DNA from: Actinoplanes xinjiangensis
Lineage (GTDB): Bacteria > Actinomycetota > Actinomycetes > Mycobacteriales > Micromonosporaceae
Direction: 5' to 3'
NCBI RefSeq assembly: GCF_003148685.1
Contig: NZ_QGGR01000002.1
Coordinates: forward strand, 434,001-498,000
DNA: 64,000 bases
Both the position numbers and the translations under genes were made by a program. Below the pieces are notes generated by a model. It was not told where the DNA came from. It worked only from the letters and a program-made list of their open reading frames with translations, and did not search any database. Below, one piece after another: positions 8,961 to 17,044 of this stretch; the stretch's first letter is position 1, and each line of letters begins with the position of its first letter.

Positions 8961-9460
8961 CAGCGCACCGTCCCGGCGGCCGGGAACCAGTGCAGCTCGG
9001 GCAGCGGCTCGGCGGTGGCCGGCACCTCCAGATAGGCGAGGTGGCGCAGGAACCCGCTGAACACCTCGGCGGCCCGGTTGGGGGCGGTCGTCGTGTGCAG
9101 CCCGGACCAGAGGTCGTCGTCACCGTCGGCGAGGGTGACCTTGAGATACCGGGCGACACGATCCACGCCGTACTGCGCGACGGCGGCGTCGGCCAGGGCG
9201 CGCAGATGATTGCAGGCACGTGTGCCGCCGGAGAGGCCCCCGCACGGCCGGTTGTTGTTGGTGTTGCAGCTCAAGCCGTGGTCGCCGGCGGTGATCGAGG
9301 AGACGTAGACACGCTCCACGTCGGACCCGCTGGACACCACCCCCTGGAGCCGGCCCTCGGCCAGCTCCACGAACGGCACCTTCGCCAGCTTGCGCGGCCG
9401 CACCGGCGCGATCACCGGTGCGGCACTGCGTCGCTCGTACGCGACACCCCCGCTTGTCAC
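8960..9460 (-). CDS. Small SWIM-like zinc-binding protein, first gene of the operon
   Basis: 166 residues from GTG at 9460, preceded by a strong GAGGAGG. The central stretch has Cys, Cys and a final Cys-x-His arranged C-x7-C-x9-C-x-H, within GLSCNTNNNRPC and RACNHLRAL. This resembles a SWIM zinc finger (CxC-xn-CxH) whose first pair is stretched. SWIM fingers bind nucleic acid or protein. A SWIM protein is a usual member of DUF5682/MoxR/VWA operons, which supports the call. It heads the operon, divergent from the XRE regulator, so the shared upstream region may be where that regulator acts. The zinc ligands are visible in sequence; actual zinc binding is inferred. Confidence 0.65.
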   Translation of the reverse strand: MTSGGVAYERRSAAPVIAPVRPRKLAKVPFVELAEGRLQGVVSSGSDVERVYVSSITAGDHGLSCNTNNNRPCGGLSGGTRACNHLRALADAAVAQYGVDRVARYLKVTLADGDDDLWSGLHTTTAPNRAAEVFSGFLRHLAYLEVPATAEPLPELHWFPAAGTVR

Positions 9461-9694
9461 AACCAGACCTCCTCACGAACAGGTGCGCAAGTTCTATCCC
9501 ACCGGTACGACAAAACCGTGCCGGCCGAGGTGAGGAGGGGTTTTCCGGGAGCCGGACCGGACCGCCGGCTACTGATGACGCAAGTTGCGGAACCGATTAC
9601 TATAGTCATGACGCGCTACTCGGGGGCAGGGAGCGCGGACATGACCGACGAGGGCTCCCGGTAGACGTCACCGGAGCTGGTGAGGAAGTGGTTC
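9461..9694. promoter_or_regulatory. Divergent promoter region, SWIM-operon / XRE regulator
   Basis: This 234-base gap between divergent genes must hold both promoters. On the plus strand TATAGT at 9601-9606 is a possible -10 hexamer. I see no convincing -35 at proper spacing. On the minus strand GAGGAGG lies just upstream of the GTG at 9460. No gene is seen. Confidence 0.4.
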
Positions 9695-10945
9695 GTGGTC
9701 GCTCAGGTGCCTCAGCCCGAGTTCGGTCGCCGCCTGCGCAAGCTGCGTTCCGAGCTGGGCCTGTCCCAGCGGGATCTGGCCTCCGGGGCGGTCAACCAGT
9801 CGTACATCTCGCTGCTGGAGTCCGGGGCCCGGGTGCCGACCCTCGACGTGGTGGCCCATCTGGCCAAGGTCCTCAACGTGCCGTTGCGTGATCTGGCCGG
9901 CGACATCGACATCACCACCGGGCCGGAGGACGCCGCCGCGGGCCGTGCCGAGCTGGTCCAGGAGCTGCTCGCCACCAGCGCCATCGACCAGGGCGACCTG
10001 GAGCAGGCCGAGGAGCGGCTCACCCGGATCCTCGCCACCGCCCGTGCGTCCGGTTCGCAGCACGCGACCCTGACACACGGGCTGGCCCTGGACCGGGTGC
10101 TGGAGATGCGCGGCGACCGCAACGCGCGCTACGAGCTGCTGCGCGACCTGCTGCCGGTGGCCGAGGTCGCCGGGGTGGCCGAGGCGCGGGTCCGGATCCG
10201 GGTGTCACTGGCCGCCGCGGCCCGCGACATCGGCCGCCTGGACGAGGCGTTCACCCACGTGGAGCAGGCCGGCGCGGAGATCGACGGCACCGCGTTCCGG
10301 CACGGCAGTGAGCACATCAAACTGCTGGCCGTGCACATCTCGGTGCTCGCCGATGCCGGCGGCGGCGCGGAAATCGTCCGCCTGGTCAACAGCATGCTGG
10401 CGATGGCGGAGGCGCTGGGCAGCCCGTCGATCAGCGGGCGGGCGCAGTGGGCGGCGAGCCTGGCGCTCGCCGCGGCGGGCGAGACGGACCGGTCGCTGGA
10501 ACTGCTCGGCGGCGCGCGCCGGATGCTGGCGAACCCGCACACGTCGCTGCGGGACTGGGCCCGGTTCAGCCGGGCCGCCGTCTCGACGCTGCTCGACGTC
10601 AAGGCCGATCCGCAGATGATCGAGGAGCACATGGCGGCGGCGCGGGCGGCGACGGCCGCCGAGTCGGGCACCGAGGCCCACCGGCTGGCCGCTCTGGAGG
10701 TGCGCTATGCGATCGCGACCGGCGACCCGGACCGGGCGATCACGATGGCCGCGTCGGTCGACCCGGGGAAGCTGATGGGCCTGGACGGGGTGCGGTTCCG
10801 GCACGCGCTGGGTAGTGCGCTGGCGCAGGCCGGCCGGACCGCGGAGGCCGTCGCCACGCTGCGCGAGGCGGCGCAGGCGGCCGAGGACATCTCCGCGTTC
10901 CGGCGGGCGGCACAGCTGTGGCGGGAACTGAACGAGGTCGGCTGA
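9695..10945 (+). CDS. XRE-family regulator with C-terminal TPR-like helices
   Basis: GTG at 9695 is chosen because GAGGAAG ends 6 bases before it. A GTG at 9680 is in frame but has no ribosome binding site. The N-terminal Cro/C1 helix-turn-helix covers about residues 6-60 (GRRLRKLRSELGLSQRDLA, SYISLLESG). The remaining roughly 340 residues are Ala/Leu/Arg-rich helical hairpins typical of TPR ligand- or peptide-sensing domains, as in many actinomycete regulators of development and secondary metabolism. It is probably a cytosolic DNA-binding regulator. It lies divergent to the SWIM/VWA/MoxR operon and just upstream of the lantibiotic locus, so either could be a target. No operator is defined. 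Confidence 0.88.
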   Translation: MVAQVPQPEFGRRLRKLRSELGLSQRDLASGAVNQSYISLLESGARVPTLDVVAHLAKVLNVPLRDLAGDIDITTGPEDAAAGRAELVQELLATSAIDQGDLEQAEERLTRILATARASGSQHATLTHGLALDRVLEMRGDRNARYELLRDLLPVAEVAGVAEARVRIRVSLAAAARDIGRLDEAFTHVEQAGAEIDGTAFRHGSEHIKLLAVHISVLADAGGGAEIVRLVNSMLAMAEALGSPSISGRAQWAASLALAAAGETDRSLELLGGARRMLANPHTSLRDWARFSRAAVSTLLDVKADPQMIEEHMAAARAATAAESGTEAHRLAALEVRYAIATGDPDRAITMAASVDPGKLMGLDGVRFRHALGSALAQAGRTAEAVATLREAAQAAEDISAFRRAAQLWRELNEVG

Positions 10946-10954
10946 GGCCGCGGC

Positions 10955-11137
10955 TCACCAGGGCCATTCATCGGCGGCGGCCGGCTTGCCGGACAGCACC
11001 GGCAGCCCGGTGACGACGCCGGCGGAGACCGGCCGCGGGTCGGCCTGCGCCGGGACGGCGGAAGCGCCGAGAAGGGCGGTCGCCCCGGCGGCCAGGACGG
11101 CGGCGAACTGAACGATGCGGCGTGCGGTCTTCGTCAT
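10955..11137 (-). CDS. Small secreted peptide with Sec signal
   Basis: 60 residues from ATG at 11137, with AGG 5 bases upstream; a GTG two codons earlier is also possible. It shows a clear signal peptide: Lys/Arg N-region (MTKTARRI), an Ala/Leu/Val hydrophobic core, and a likely signal peptidase site after VPAQA. The predicted mature peptide is about 28 residues, rich in Pro, Gly, Ala and Val, and ends in the acidic/aromatic DEWPW. No cysteine is present. It converges on the XRE gene (9-base gap) and is divergent from the lantibiotic precursor. The function is unknown. The clean signal peptide argues that it is real, but it is short. Confidence 0.55.
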   Translation of the reverse strand: MTKTARRIVQFAAVLAAGATALLGASAVPAQADPRPVSAGVVTGLPVLSGKPAAADEWPW

Positions 11138-11345
11138 GGCCACCTGTCTACCGGGCGGGGGAAAGCCCCCGACAGCCTGATTTCAATTTCTCGATCCCGA
11201 CGGTCGCCGCGCCGGATCACCGCACCGGATCGCCGCACCGTGATCAATTCAGAGTATTCGATGTGAGCGCGCTTTCCGGGTTGCTTCCTGGTGTCGTGGT
11301 CCTCAACAGCGGGACCGCCCCGCACCGCATCGAGAGGATCCGAGA

Positions 11346-11537
11346 ATGAACCACGACGACAAGTTCGCCGCCGCCGGTGACATCGCCGCCGAGCTGAGCC
11401 AGCAGGAGATCGACCTGGACGCGGCGCAGGAGGCCGGCGGTCTCTACACGGTGCCGGGCACCAGCACGATCGGCTGGATCTGCACCGTCTCCTGGGAGTG
11501 CTCGGTGCCGAAGCGGCTCTGCGGCAGCGGCGACTGA
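11346..11537 (+). CDS. lanA: Class II lantibiotic precursor peptide (LanA), mersacidin/actagardine-like
   Basis: 63 residues. ATG at 11346 has GAGAGG 7 bases upstream. The leader is acidic (ELSQQEIDLDAAQEAGG) and ends in a double-glycine site after residue 32, matching the C39 peptidase of the downstream LanT. The 31-residue core contains GWICTVSWEC. The C-T-x-S-x-E-C pattern is the lipid II-binding signature of mersacidin and actagardine (CTLTxEC), and GW before it is actagardine-like. Three Cys and eight Ser/Thr allow up to three (methyl)lanthionine rings. Unlike actagardine, the core has a longer N-terminal part (LYTVPGTST) and the last ring region is ECSVPKRLC with a GSGD tail. Predicted product: a peptide antibiotic that sequesters lipid II. 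The family call rests on the motif plus the adjacent LanM. The exact structure is inferred. Confidence 0.93.
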   Translation: MNHDDKFAAAGDIAAELSQQEIDLDAAQEAGGLYTVPGTSTIGWICTVSWECSVPKRLCGSGD

Positions 11538-11618
11538 GAACCAGCCGAAGAAATCGTTCTGCCAACGGGGTCCGTGCTGTCACGGGCCCCGTGGCCGTTT
11601 CCGGATGCGAGTGGTGGC

Positions 11619-14546
11619 ATGCGACTGAAAGACGCCCGACCCCTGTTCCCCGAGTACACCGATCCCGCGGCACTGCACGGATTCCTCAGCCGCATCTCCG
11701 AACTGCCGGCCGACACCGGTGAGCCCCCGTCGGACCGCACCGGCGACCTGGCCCTGCTGGCCGCGACGGCCACCTGGCGCGACATCGACGGGCCGGCCCG
11801 GTTCGATTCGTTCGCGCGGGCCTGGAGCGCACGGCACCGGGCCGCCGCCGAACTGGTGTTCGCCGGTTCGCCACTGACCGCCCACCGGGCCGGGGCGTTC
11901 GCCGACGGGCTGATCGACTGGCTCGCCGGACGCGTTCAGGACGCCTCCGTGCGTACCCTCGTGGTGGCTCTGGATCTGCTGCGCCGGGCCGGCGCCCTGC
12001 CCGGCGAGACCGCCGAGGAACGTCTCTGGCACTTCTGCGACCTGGCCGGTCGCGACGAGTTCCGGAGCACCCTCGGCGAGATCTTCCCCGAGTTGCGGCG
12101 GCAGCTCGGGGTGCTGACCCGCAACACCCTCCGGCACGCGCGGCGGATGCTGGAGGCGACCACCGCCGCGGTCTCCGACGGCACGCTGCCGCCGGCGGCG
12201 ACCGGTGGGGGCCTCGTTCAACTGCACGACATCGGGTACGGCCTGGGCGACACCCACGCCGGCGGGCAGACGGTGTGCCGGCTGACCTTCGGCGGCGACC
12301 GGGTGATCGTCTACAAGCCCCGGTCGATGGCCGCCGAGCTCGCCTACGCCACCCTCGTCGGCCGGATCGGCGCGGCGGCCGGCTTCGACCTGCCGGTGCT
12401 CCAGGTGTGGTGCGGCCGCGGCGTCGGCTGGCAGGAGTACGCCGACCAGGCCCCGGCGATCGAGGAGGCCCGCTATTTCCGGGCCGCCGGCCGCCTGCTC
12501 GGTGTCCTGCACCTGCTCCGCGCCGGTGACATGCACTACGAGAACGTGCTCAACCACCGCGGACTGCCGGTGGTGGTCGACGCCGAGTCGCTGTTCAGCG
12601 TGAACCGGCGCGCCGGGGCGGCGGGGACCGGCTCGGCGGGCGAGACGCTGGCGCACACCGTCTTCTCGACCGGTTTCCTGCCGACCCGGATCTCCGACCC
12701 GGCGGATCCGTCCGCGTCGATCGACATCGGCTTCCTCGGGTACGTGCCGGGCCAGCGCGCGGTCACCCCGGTGCCGGCGCTGGAGGACTTCGGTACCGAC
12801 CGGCCGCGGGTGACCATGGTGACCGGCTCGGTGGACACCCCGGCGGTCCGTCCGCAGACCGTGCCCCGGGCCGTCGAGCTGGCCGAGCTGTGCCGCGGTT
12901 TCGCCGAGTGCTGGGACTGGGCCGCCGGCGACCGGGACCTGGTGGAGTCGTGGCTGCGGGAACTCTTCGCCGACCTGCCGACCCGGGCCGTGCTGGAGAC
13001 CACCGGCAAGTACTACAAGTTGCTGCGGACCGCCGCGCACCCGGCGTTCCAGCAGTCCACCGGCGCGAAGCGGATGCTGCTGCACCGGGTCGGGCTGGGC
13101 CGGGTGGAGCACTTCACCCCGGCCGTGGTCCGTGCCGAGATCGACGATCTGTTGCAGGGCGACATCCCGTTCTTCACCCTGCGCACCGATTCGACGTGGG
13201 TCCACCACCGGGACCGCCCGATCGCCGACGTGCTCAGCCGGGCCCCGCTCGACCAGGCGATCGACGGCCTGCGGGCGATGTCCGGCGCGGAACGGGAGCT
13301 GAATCTGCGGGTGATCCGGGCGGCCTACGTGGACCTGACCGGACCCGAGGCCGACGCCCCGGCGTACCTCCCGGCGATGCGCCGTGCCTCCCGGGCCGGG
13401 GTACCCGGACGGATCCGGCAGGTCGTCGGCGACATCGCCGCCGAACTGCACGACCGCGCCGGTTTCGCCGGTGGCCGGCCCGGATGGGTCGGTGCGACGA
13501 TCCGGGACACCACCCAGGAACACCCGTGGCGGGTCGACGAACTCGGCGACGACCTGTACGCCGGAGTGCCCGGCCTGGCCCTGTTCCTGGCGGCGGCCGG
13601 GGTGCTGCTGGACGAGCCGCGGCACCGGGAGCTGGCCCGGGCGGCGCTGGTCCCGCGGGTGCGGGCGCTGCTCGACGACCCGGCCCGGCGGCGCCGTGAG
13701 ATGGCCGGCGGGCTCTGCGGAGGTTATGCCGGGGTGGCGTTCGCCGCGATCGAGGCCGGCCGGCTGACCGGCTCGGCCGAGCTGAGCGAGATCGGCGCGG
13801 CACTGTGGGACCTGTTGCCCGGCGACCTCCCGGCGATGACCGACACCGACTTCCTGATGGGCTCGGCCGGTCTGCTGGCCGCGGCGATCACGGTCGGCCG
13901 CCCGGCGGTGACCGAGGCCGCGTTCCGGCACCTGATCGCCACGCCGTCCGCCGGGAAGTCGCTGTACAGCGGATTCGCGCACGGCACGAGCGGCACCCTC
14001 GCGGCCCTGGCCCGGTACGGCACCGCCCGCCCCGAGCTGGCGGCCGCCCACGAGACCCTCTGGAACCACGGCGAACAGCACTGGGCGATCAGCGACCGGG
14101 CGCCGGAGCGGGCCGCGCGGGGCTGGTGCCACGGAACCCCGGGCGTGCTCCTCGGTTACAGCGAGCGGCTGGCCGCCGGGGAGTCCGTGCCGGCCGGGCC
14201 GGCTGCGGACGTCAGCCGGCTCGCCGAGACGGTGGCCGTCGACGGGTTCGGCCTGAACCTGTCGCTTTGCCACGGCGACGTCGGCAACCTGCTGATCCTC
14301 GACGGGGCCGCCCGCTGGGACTCCTCCGGCCGGACCGCCGAGCGGGCCGAGGACCGGCGGGCCCAGCTGGTCACCCGGGTCCTGCCGCGGGCGCTGCGGG
14401 CCCGGTCCGGCAAGTCGGTGCTCAACGACTCGCTGTACGTGGGGCTCGCCGGCGTCGGTATGGGCCTGCTGCTGAGTACCGGCGAGGTGGACGTCGCGTC
14501 ACCACTGACGTTCCGCCGCGCCGCCGTCGACCGGGAGACACCGTGA
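11619..14546 (+). CDS. lanM: Class II lanthipeptide synthetase LanM
   Basis: About 975 residues from ATG at 11619 (MRLKDARPLF). A GTG at 11574 is in frame but poorly spaced from its ACGGGG. The N-terminal DUF4135 dehydratase phosphorylates and eliminates Ser/Thr of the precursor. Visible motifs are GDTHAGGQTV, VIVYKPRSM, and the kinase-like GDMHYEN with Asp304, His306 and Asn309, then VVVDAESLF. The C-terminal LanC-like cyclase carries the zinc ligands Cys837 (WCHGTPG), Cys884 and His885 (LCHGDVGN), which activate cysteine thiols for ring closure. Length and motif order are normal for LanM. It lies 81 bases after the precursor and overlaps lanT by GTGA, so modification and export are coupled. 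Both halves look intact. Confidence 0.96.
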   Translation: MRLKDARPLFPEYTDPAALHGFLSRISELPADTGEPPSDRTGDLALLAATATWRDIDGPARFDSFARAWSARHRAAAELVFAGSPLTAHRAGAFADGLIDWLAGRVQDASVRTLVVALDLLRRAGALPGETAEERLWHFCDLAGRDEFRSTLGEIFPELRRQLGVLTRNTLRHARRMLEATTAAVSDGTLPPAATGGGLVQLHDIGYGLGDTHAGGQTVCRLTFGGDRVIVYKPRSMAAELAYATLVGRIGAAAGFDLPVLQVWCGRGVGWQEYADQAPAIEEARYFRAAGRLLGVLHLLRAGDMHYENVLNHRGLPVVVDAESLFSVNRRAGAAGTGSAGETLAHTVFSTGFLPTRISDPADPSASIDIGFLGYVPGQRAVTPVPALEDFGTDRPRVTMVTGSVDTPAVRPQTVPRAVELAELCRGFAECWDWAAGDRDLVESWLRELFADLPTRAVLETTGKYYKLLRTAAHPAFQQSTGAKRMLLHRVGLGRVEHFTPAVVRAEIDDLLQGDIPFFTLRTDSTWVHHRDRPIADVLSRAPLDQAIDGLRAMSGAERELNLRVIRAAYVDLTGPEADAPAYLPAMRRASRAGVPGRIRQVVGDIAAELHDRAGFAGGRPGWVGATIRDTTQEHPWRVDELGDDLYAGVPGLALFLAAAGVLLDEPRHRELARAALVPRVRALLDDPARRRREMAGGLCGGYAGVAFAAIEAGRLTGSAELSEIGAALWDLLPGDLPAMTDTDFLMGSAGLLAAAITVGRPAVTEAAFRHLIATPSAGKSLYSGFAHGTSGTLAALARYGTARPELAAAHETLWNHGEQHWAISDRAPERAARGWCHGTPGVLLGYSERLAAGESVPAGPAADVSRLAETVAVDGFGLNLSLCHGDVGNLLILDGAARWDSSGRTAERAEDRRAQLVTRVLPRALRARSGKSVLNDSLYVGLAGVGMGLLLSTGEVDVASPLTFRRAAVDRETP

Positions 14547-16663
14547 CCCGCCTGCGCGCCGTCGAGCAGCTCGGGCCGACCGAGTGCGGCCTGTGCTGCT
14601 GCGCCATGCTGCTGGAGGCGGCCGGGGCCGGGGTGCCGATGCACGACCTGCGCACCCGGTACCGGGTCGGCCGGGACGGGCTGACCGTCGCCGACCTGGC
14701 CACCGTCCTGCGCGAGAACGGGGTGCACCCGCGCGTCTACCGCACCACCGCTGCCGGTCTGGCCGCACTCGGCCGCCCGGCGATCTGCCACTGGAAACGG
14801 TCGCATTTCGTGGTCGTCACCGGCTTCGACACCGGTGGCGTGACGCTGCTCGACCCGGGGGTGGGCCGCCGCCGGGTCAGCGCCGAGGAGTTCGCCGAGA
14901 GTTTCTCCGGGCTGGCCGTCACCGCCGATTCGCTGTCGCGCCGGGTCCGGGCACGGCCACCGTCCGGCGCCCGGGTGCTGGGCCGTTTCGCCTGGCAGCG
15001 CCGCGGTCTGCTGGGCCTGGTGCTGGCGCTGTCCCTGGTCAGCTCGCTGGTACCGCTGGGCATCCCGTGGCTGCTGGAGCAGTTGTTCGGCGACCGGGCG
15101 GGCGGGTTGTCGGCGGGACCCTTGCTGGCCGGGGTGGGCCTGGCGTTCGGGCTGCTGCTCTTCGTCCGTACGGTGGCCGGCATCGTGGCGTCCGCGGCGG
15201 TGGGCCGGTCGCTGGCGGGTGCCGTGTTCGACCGGCTGCTGCGGCTGCCGTACGCCTTCGTGGAGAACCGTGGTCCCGGCGACCTGATGTTCACCCTGGA
15301 GTCGGTGCACCGGTTACGCGCCCTGCTCTGCAACGACCTGATCGTGGCGCTGGCCGCGGTGGTGGTGACGGTGGTGCTGCTGGGCTGGCTGGCGGCGGTC
15401 TCGGTGGCGGCCCTGGTGACCACCCTGCTGCTGATGGCGGCGCTGGCGGTGGGCACGCTGGCCGCGGCCCGTACCGTGCGGCGGCTGGCCCATGCGCAGA
15501 CCCGGGCGCAGGCGGAGTTGCAGGCCACCCAGCTCTCCGCGATCTCCGGTCTGGAGCTGATCAAGACCAACGGCATGGAGGCGGTGTACGCCGACCAGTG
15601 GCAGCGCCGCAGTGACACCGCACAGCGGCACTCCGACCGGCTGCACACCGTGCAGGGTGTCTTCGACGCGGCGCTGGCCGGTGTCATGTTCGTCGGCCCG
15701 GTGGTGATCCTGCAACAGGCGCTCGCCGGGCAGACCGCGCCGGGGGTCTCGCTCGTGGTGTCGGTACAGGCGCTGACCGGGCTGCTGCTCGGCCAGGTGA
15801 ACGTGCTGGCCGGCTCGATCACCCGGCTGGCGCAGGCCGGTTCGCTGCTGGCCCGGATCACCGACGTGCTGCTGCGCCCGGCCGACGACCTGTTCCGCGG
15901 CGAGACACCGGACCACCCGGCCGGTGACGTCGTGGTCGAGGAGGTGTCGTTCGGGTACGGCACGTTCGGCCGCCGGGTTCTCGACGGCACCTCCCTGCGC
16001 GTGCCGGAGGGGTCGAAGGTCGCGATCGTCGGACCGTCCGGCTGCGGGAAGTCCACTCTGGCCCGGCTGCTCGTCGGGCTGCACCGGCCGGATTCCGGGC
16101 GGATCCTGATCGGCGGCGTCGAGCTGGGCGGTCACGAGCGGGACCGGTTCTACGAGGCGGTCGCCTACGTGCCGCAGAACGTCGTGCTGGAGTACGGCAC
16201 GGTCCGCGACAACATCGCCTGGGGTGCCGGCGACCCGGACGAGAACCGGGTGCACGAGGCGGCCCGCCGGGTCGGGCTGCACGACGAGATCGTGGCCCTG
16301 CCCCTGGGTTACGACACCCCGGTCGCGTCGCTCGGCCAGAACTTCTCCGGCGGGCAGCGGCAGCGGATCGCGCTGGCACGGGCCGCGTTCAAGGAGGCGT
16401 CCATCGTGGTGCTGGACGAGGCGACCAGTTCGCTGGACAACCTGTCCGAGTCGACCGTGACGGCGTTCTTCAACAGCCTGCGGGCGACGCGGATCGTCAT
16501 CGCGCATCGGCTGACCTCGATCCTGGACGCCGATCTGATCGTGGTGATGGACCACGGGCGCGTGGTCGCCATCGGCACCCACGACGACCTGTGCCGGGAC
16601 GCGGGCCTGTACCGCTCGCTGTACGAAGAAGCCGCGACATTACCGTTGTCATCAAGGACTTGA
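14543..16663 (+). CDS. lanT: Bifunctional C39 peptidase / ABC exporter (LanT)
   Basis: 706 residues. The GTG at 14543 overlaps the lanM stop (GTGA) and is chosen over starts further upstream because the C39 domain begins at once. The peptidase triad is visible: Cys15 (TECGLC), His88 (SHFVVV) and Asp104 (LLDPG). It cleaves behind double glycine, as in the precursor. Six transmembrane segments follow (about 150-420), then an ABC ATPase with Walker A GPSGCGKST, signature FSGGQRQR, Walker B VVLDE and the switch His in IAHRL. The protein removes the leader and exports the modified core across the membrane. No separate LanP protease is needed. Confidence 0.95.
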   Translation: MTRLRAVEQLGPTECGLCCCAMLLEAAGAGVPMHDLRTRYRVGRDGLTVADLATVLRENGVHPRVYRTTAAGLAALGRPAICHWKRSHFVVVTGFDTGGVTLLDPGVGRRRVSAEEFAESFSGLAVTADSLSRRVRARPPSGARVLGRFAWQRRGLLGLVLALSLVSSLVPLGIPWLLEQLFGDRAGGLSAGPLLAGVGLAFGLLLFVRTVAGIVASAAVGRSLAGAVFDRLLRLPYAFVENRGPGDLMFTLESVHRLRALLCNDLIVALAAVVVTVVLLGWLAAVSVAALVTTLLLMAALAVGTLAAARTVRRLAHAQTRAQAELQATQLSAISGLELIKTNGMEAVYADQWQRRSDTAQRHSDRLHTVQGVFDAALAGVMFVGPVVILQQALAGQTAPGVSLVVSVQALTGLLLGQVNVLAGSITRLAQAGSLLARITDVLLRPADDLFRGETPDHPAGDVVVEEVSFGYGTFGRRVLDGTSLRVPEGSKVAIVGPSGCGKSTLARLLVGLHRPDSGRILIGGVELGGHERDRFYEAVAYVPQNVVLEYGTVRDNIAWGAGDPDENRVHEAARRVGLHDEIVALPLGYDTPVASLGQNFSGGQRQRIALARAAFKEASIVVLDEATSSLDNLSESTVTAFFNSLRATRIVIAHRLTSILDADLIVVMDHGRVVAIGTHDDLCRDAGLYRSLYEEAATLPLSSRT

Positions 16664-16734
16664 CCGCCGCAGCGCTCGTTTATTACTCTGATGACTACAG
16701 TAAAACCGCATGACCAGATATCACGGGGGATGTC

Positions 16735-17004
16735 ATGAACGAGCGGGAACTGCAGGCTTTCGTGGCCGTCGCCCAGCACGGCCGGATGGACCTGGCCGCC
16801 CGGGCGCTGGGCTACTCGCAGCCGGCGGTCAGCTACCAGATCAAGTGCCTGGAGCAGACGCTCGGCACCCGGCTGTTCGCCCGCAACAGCAACGGGGCCG
16901 CGCTGACCCGGGCCGGGCGGCTGATGCTCCCGTCCGCGCAGGCCGTGCTGGTGCTGATGGCCGGCATCAAGACCACCACCGTGAACGTCCCGGTCGCGGC
17001 CTGA
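16735..17004 (+). CDS. LysR-type DNA-binding domain only, possible lantibiotic regulator
   Basis: 89 residues. The N-terminal about 65 are a complete LysR winged helix-turn-helix (ELQAFVAVAQHGRMDLAARAL, SQPAVSYQIKCLEQTLGTRLF). The 200-residue effector-binding domain of normal LysR proteins is absent. The last residues (VLVLMAGIKTTTVN) start the linker helix and stop at a clean TGA. The following gene starts 40 bases later, so this looks like a settled short form rather than a fresh frameshift. The GTCATGA start region lacks a strong RBS. It lies inside the lantibiotic locus between the exporter and the immunity transporter. By inference it regulates the locus, with no ligand-sensing module of its own. 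Confidence 0.8.
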   Translation: MNERELQAFVAVAQHGRMDLAARALGYSQPAVSYQIKCLEQTLGTRLFARNSNGAALTRAGRLMLPSAQAVLVLMAGIKTTTVNVPVAA

Positions 17005-17044
17005 CCAGTTCACCCGTTTCCGTTCCGACCGACGAGAAGGTGCG

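Noticed and set aside
11580..14273. Long minus-strand frame opposite lanM
   Set aside because: Same antisense artefact; lanM has all catalytic motifs.
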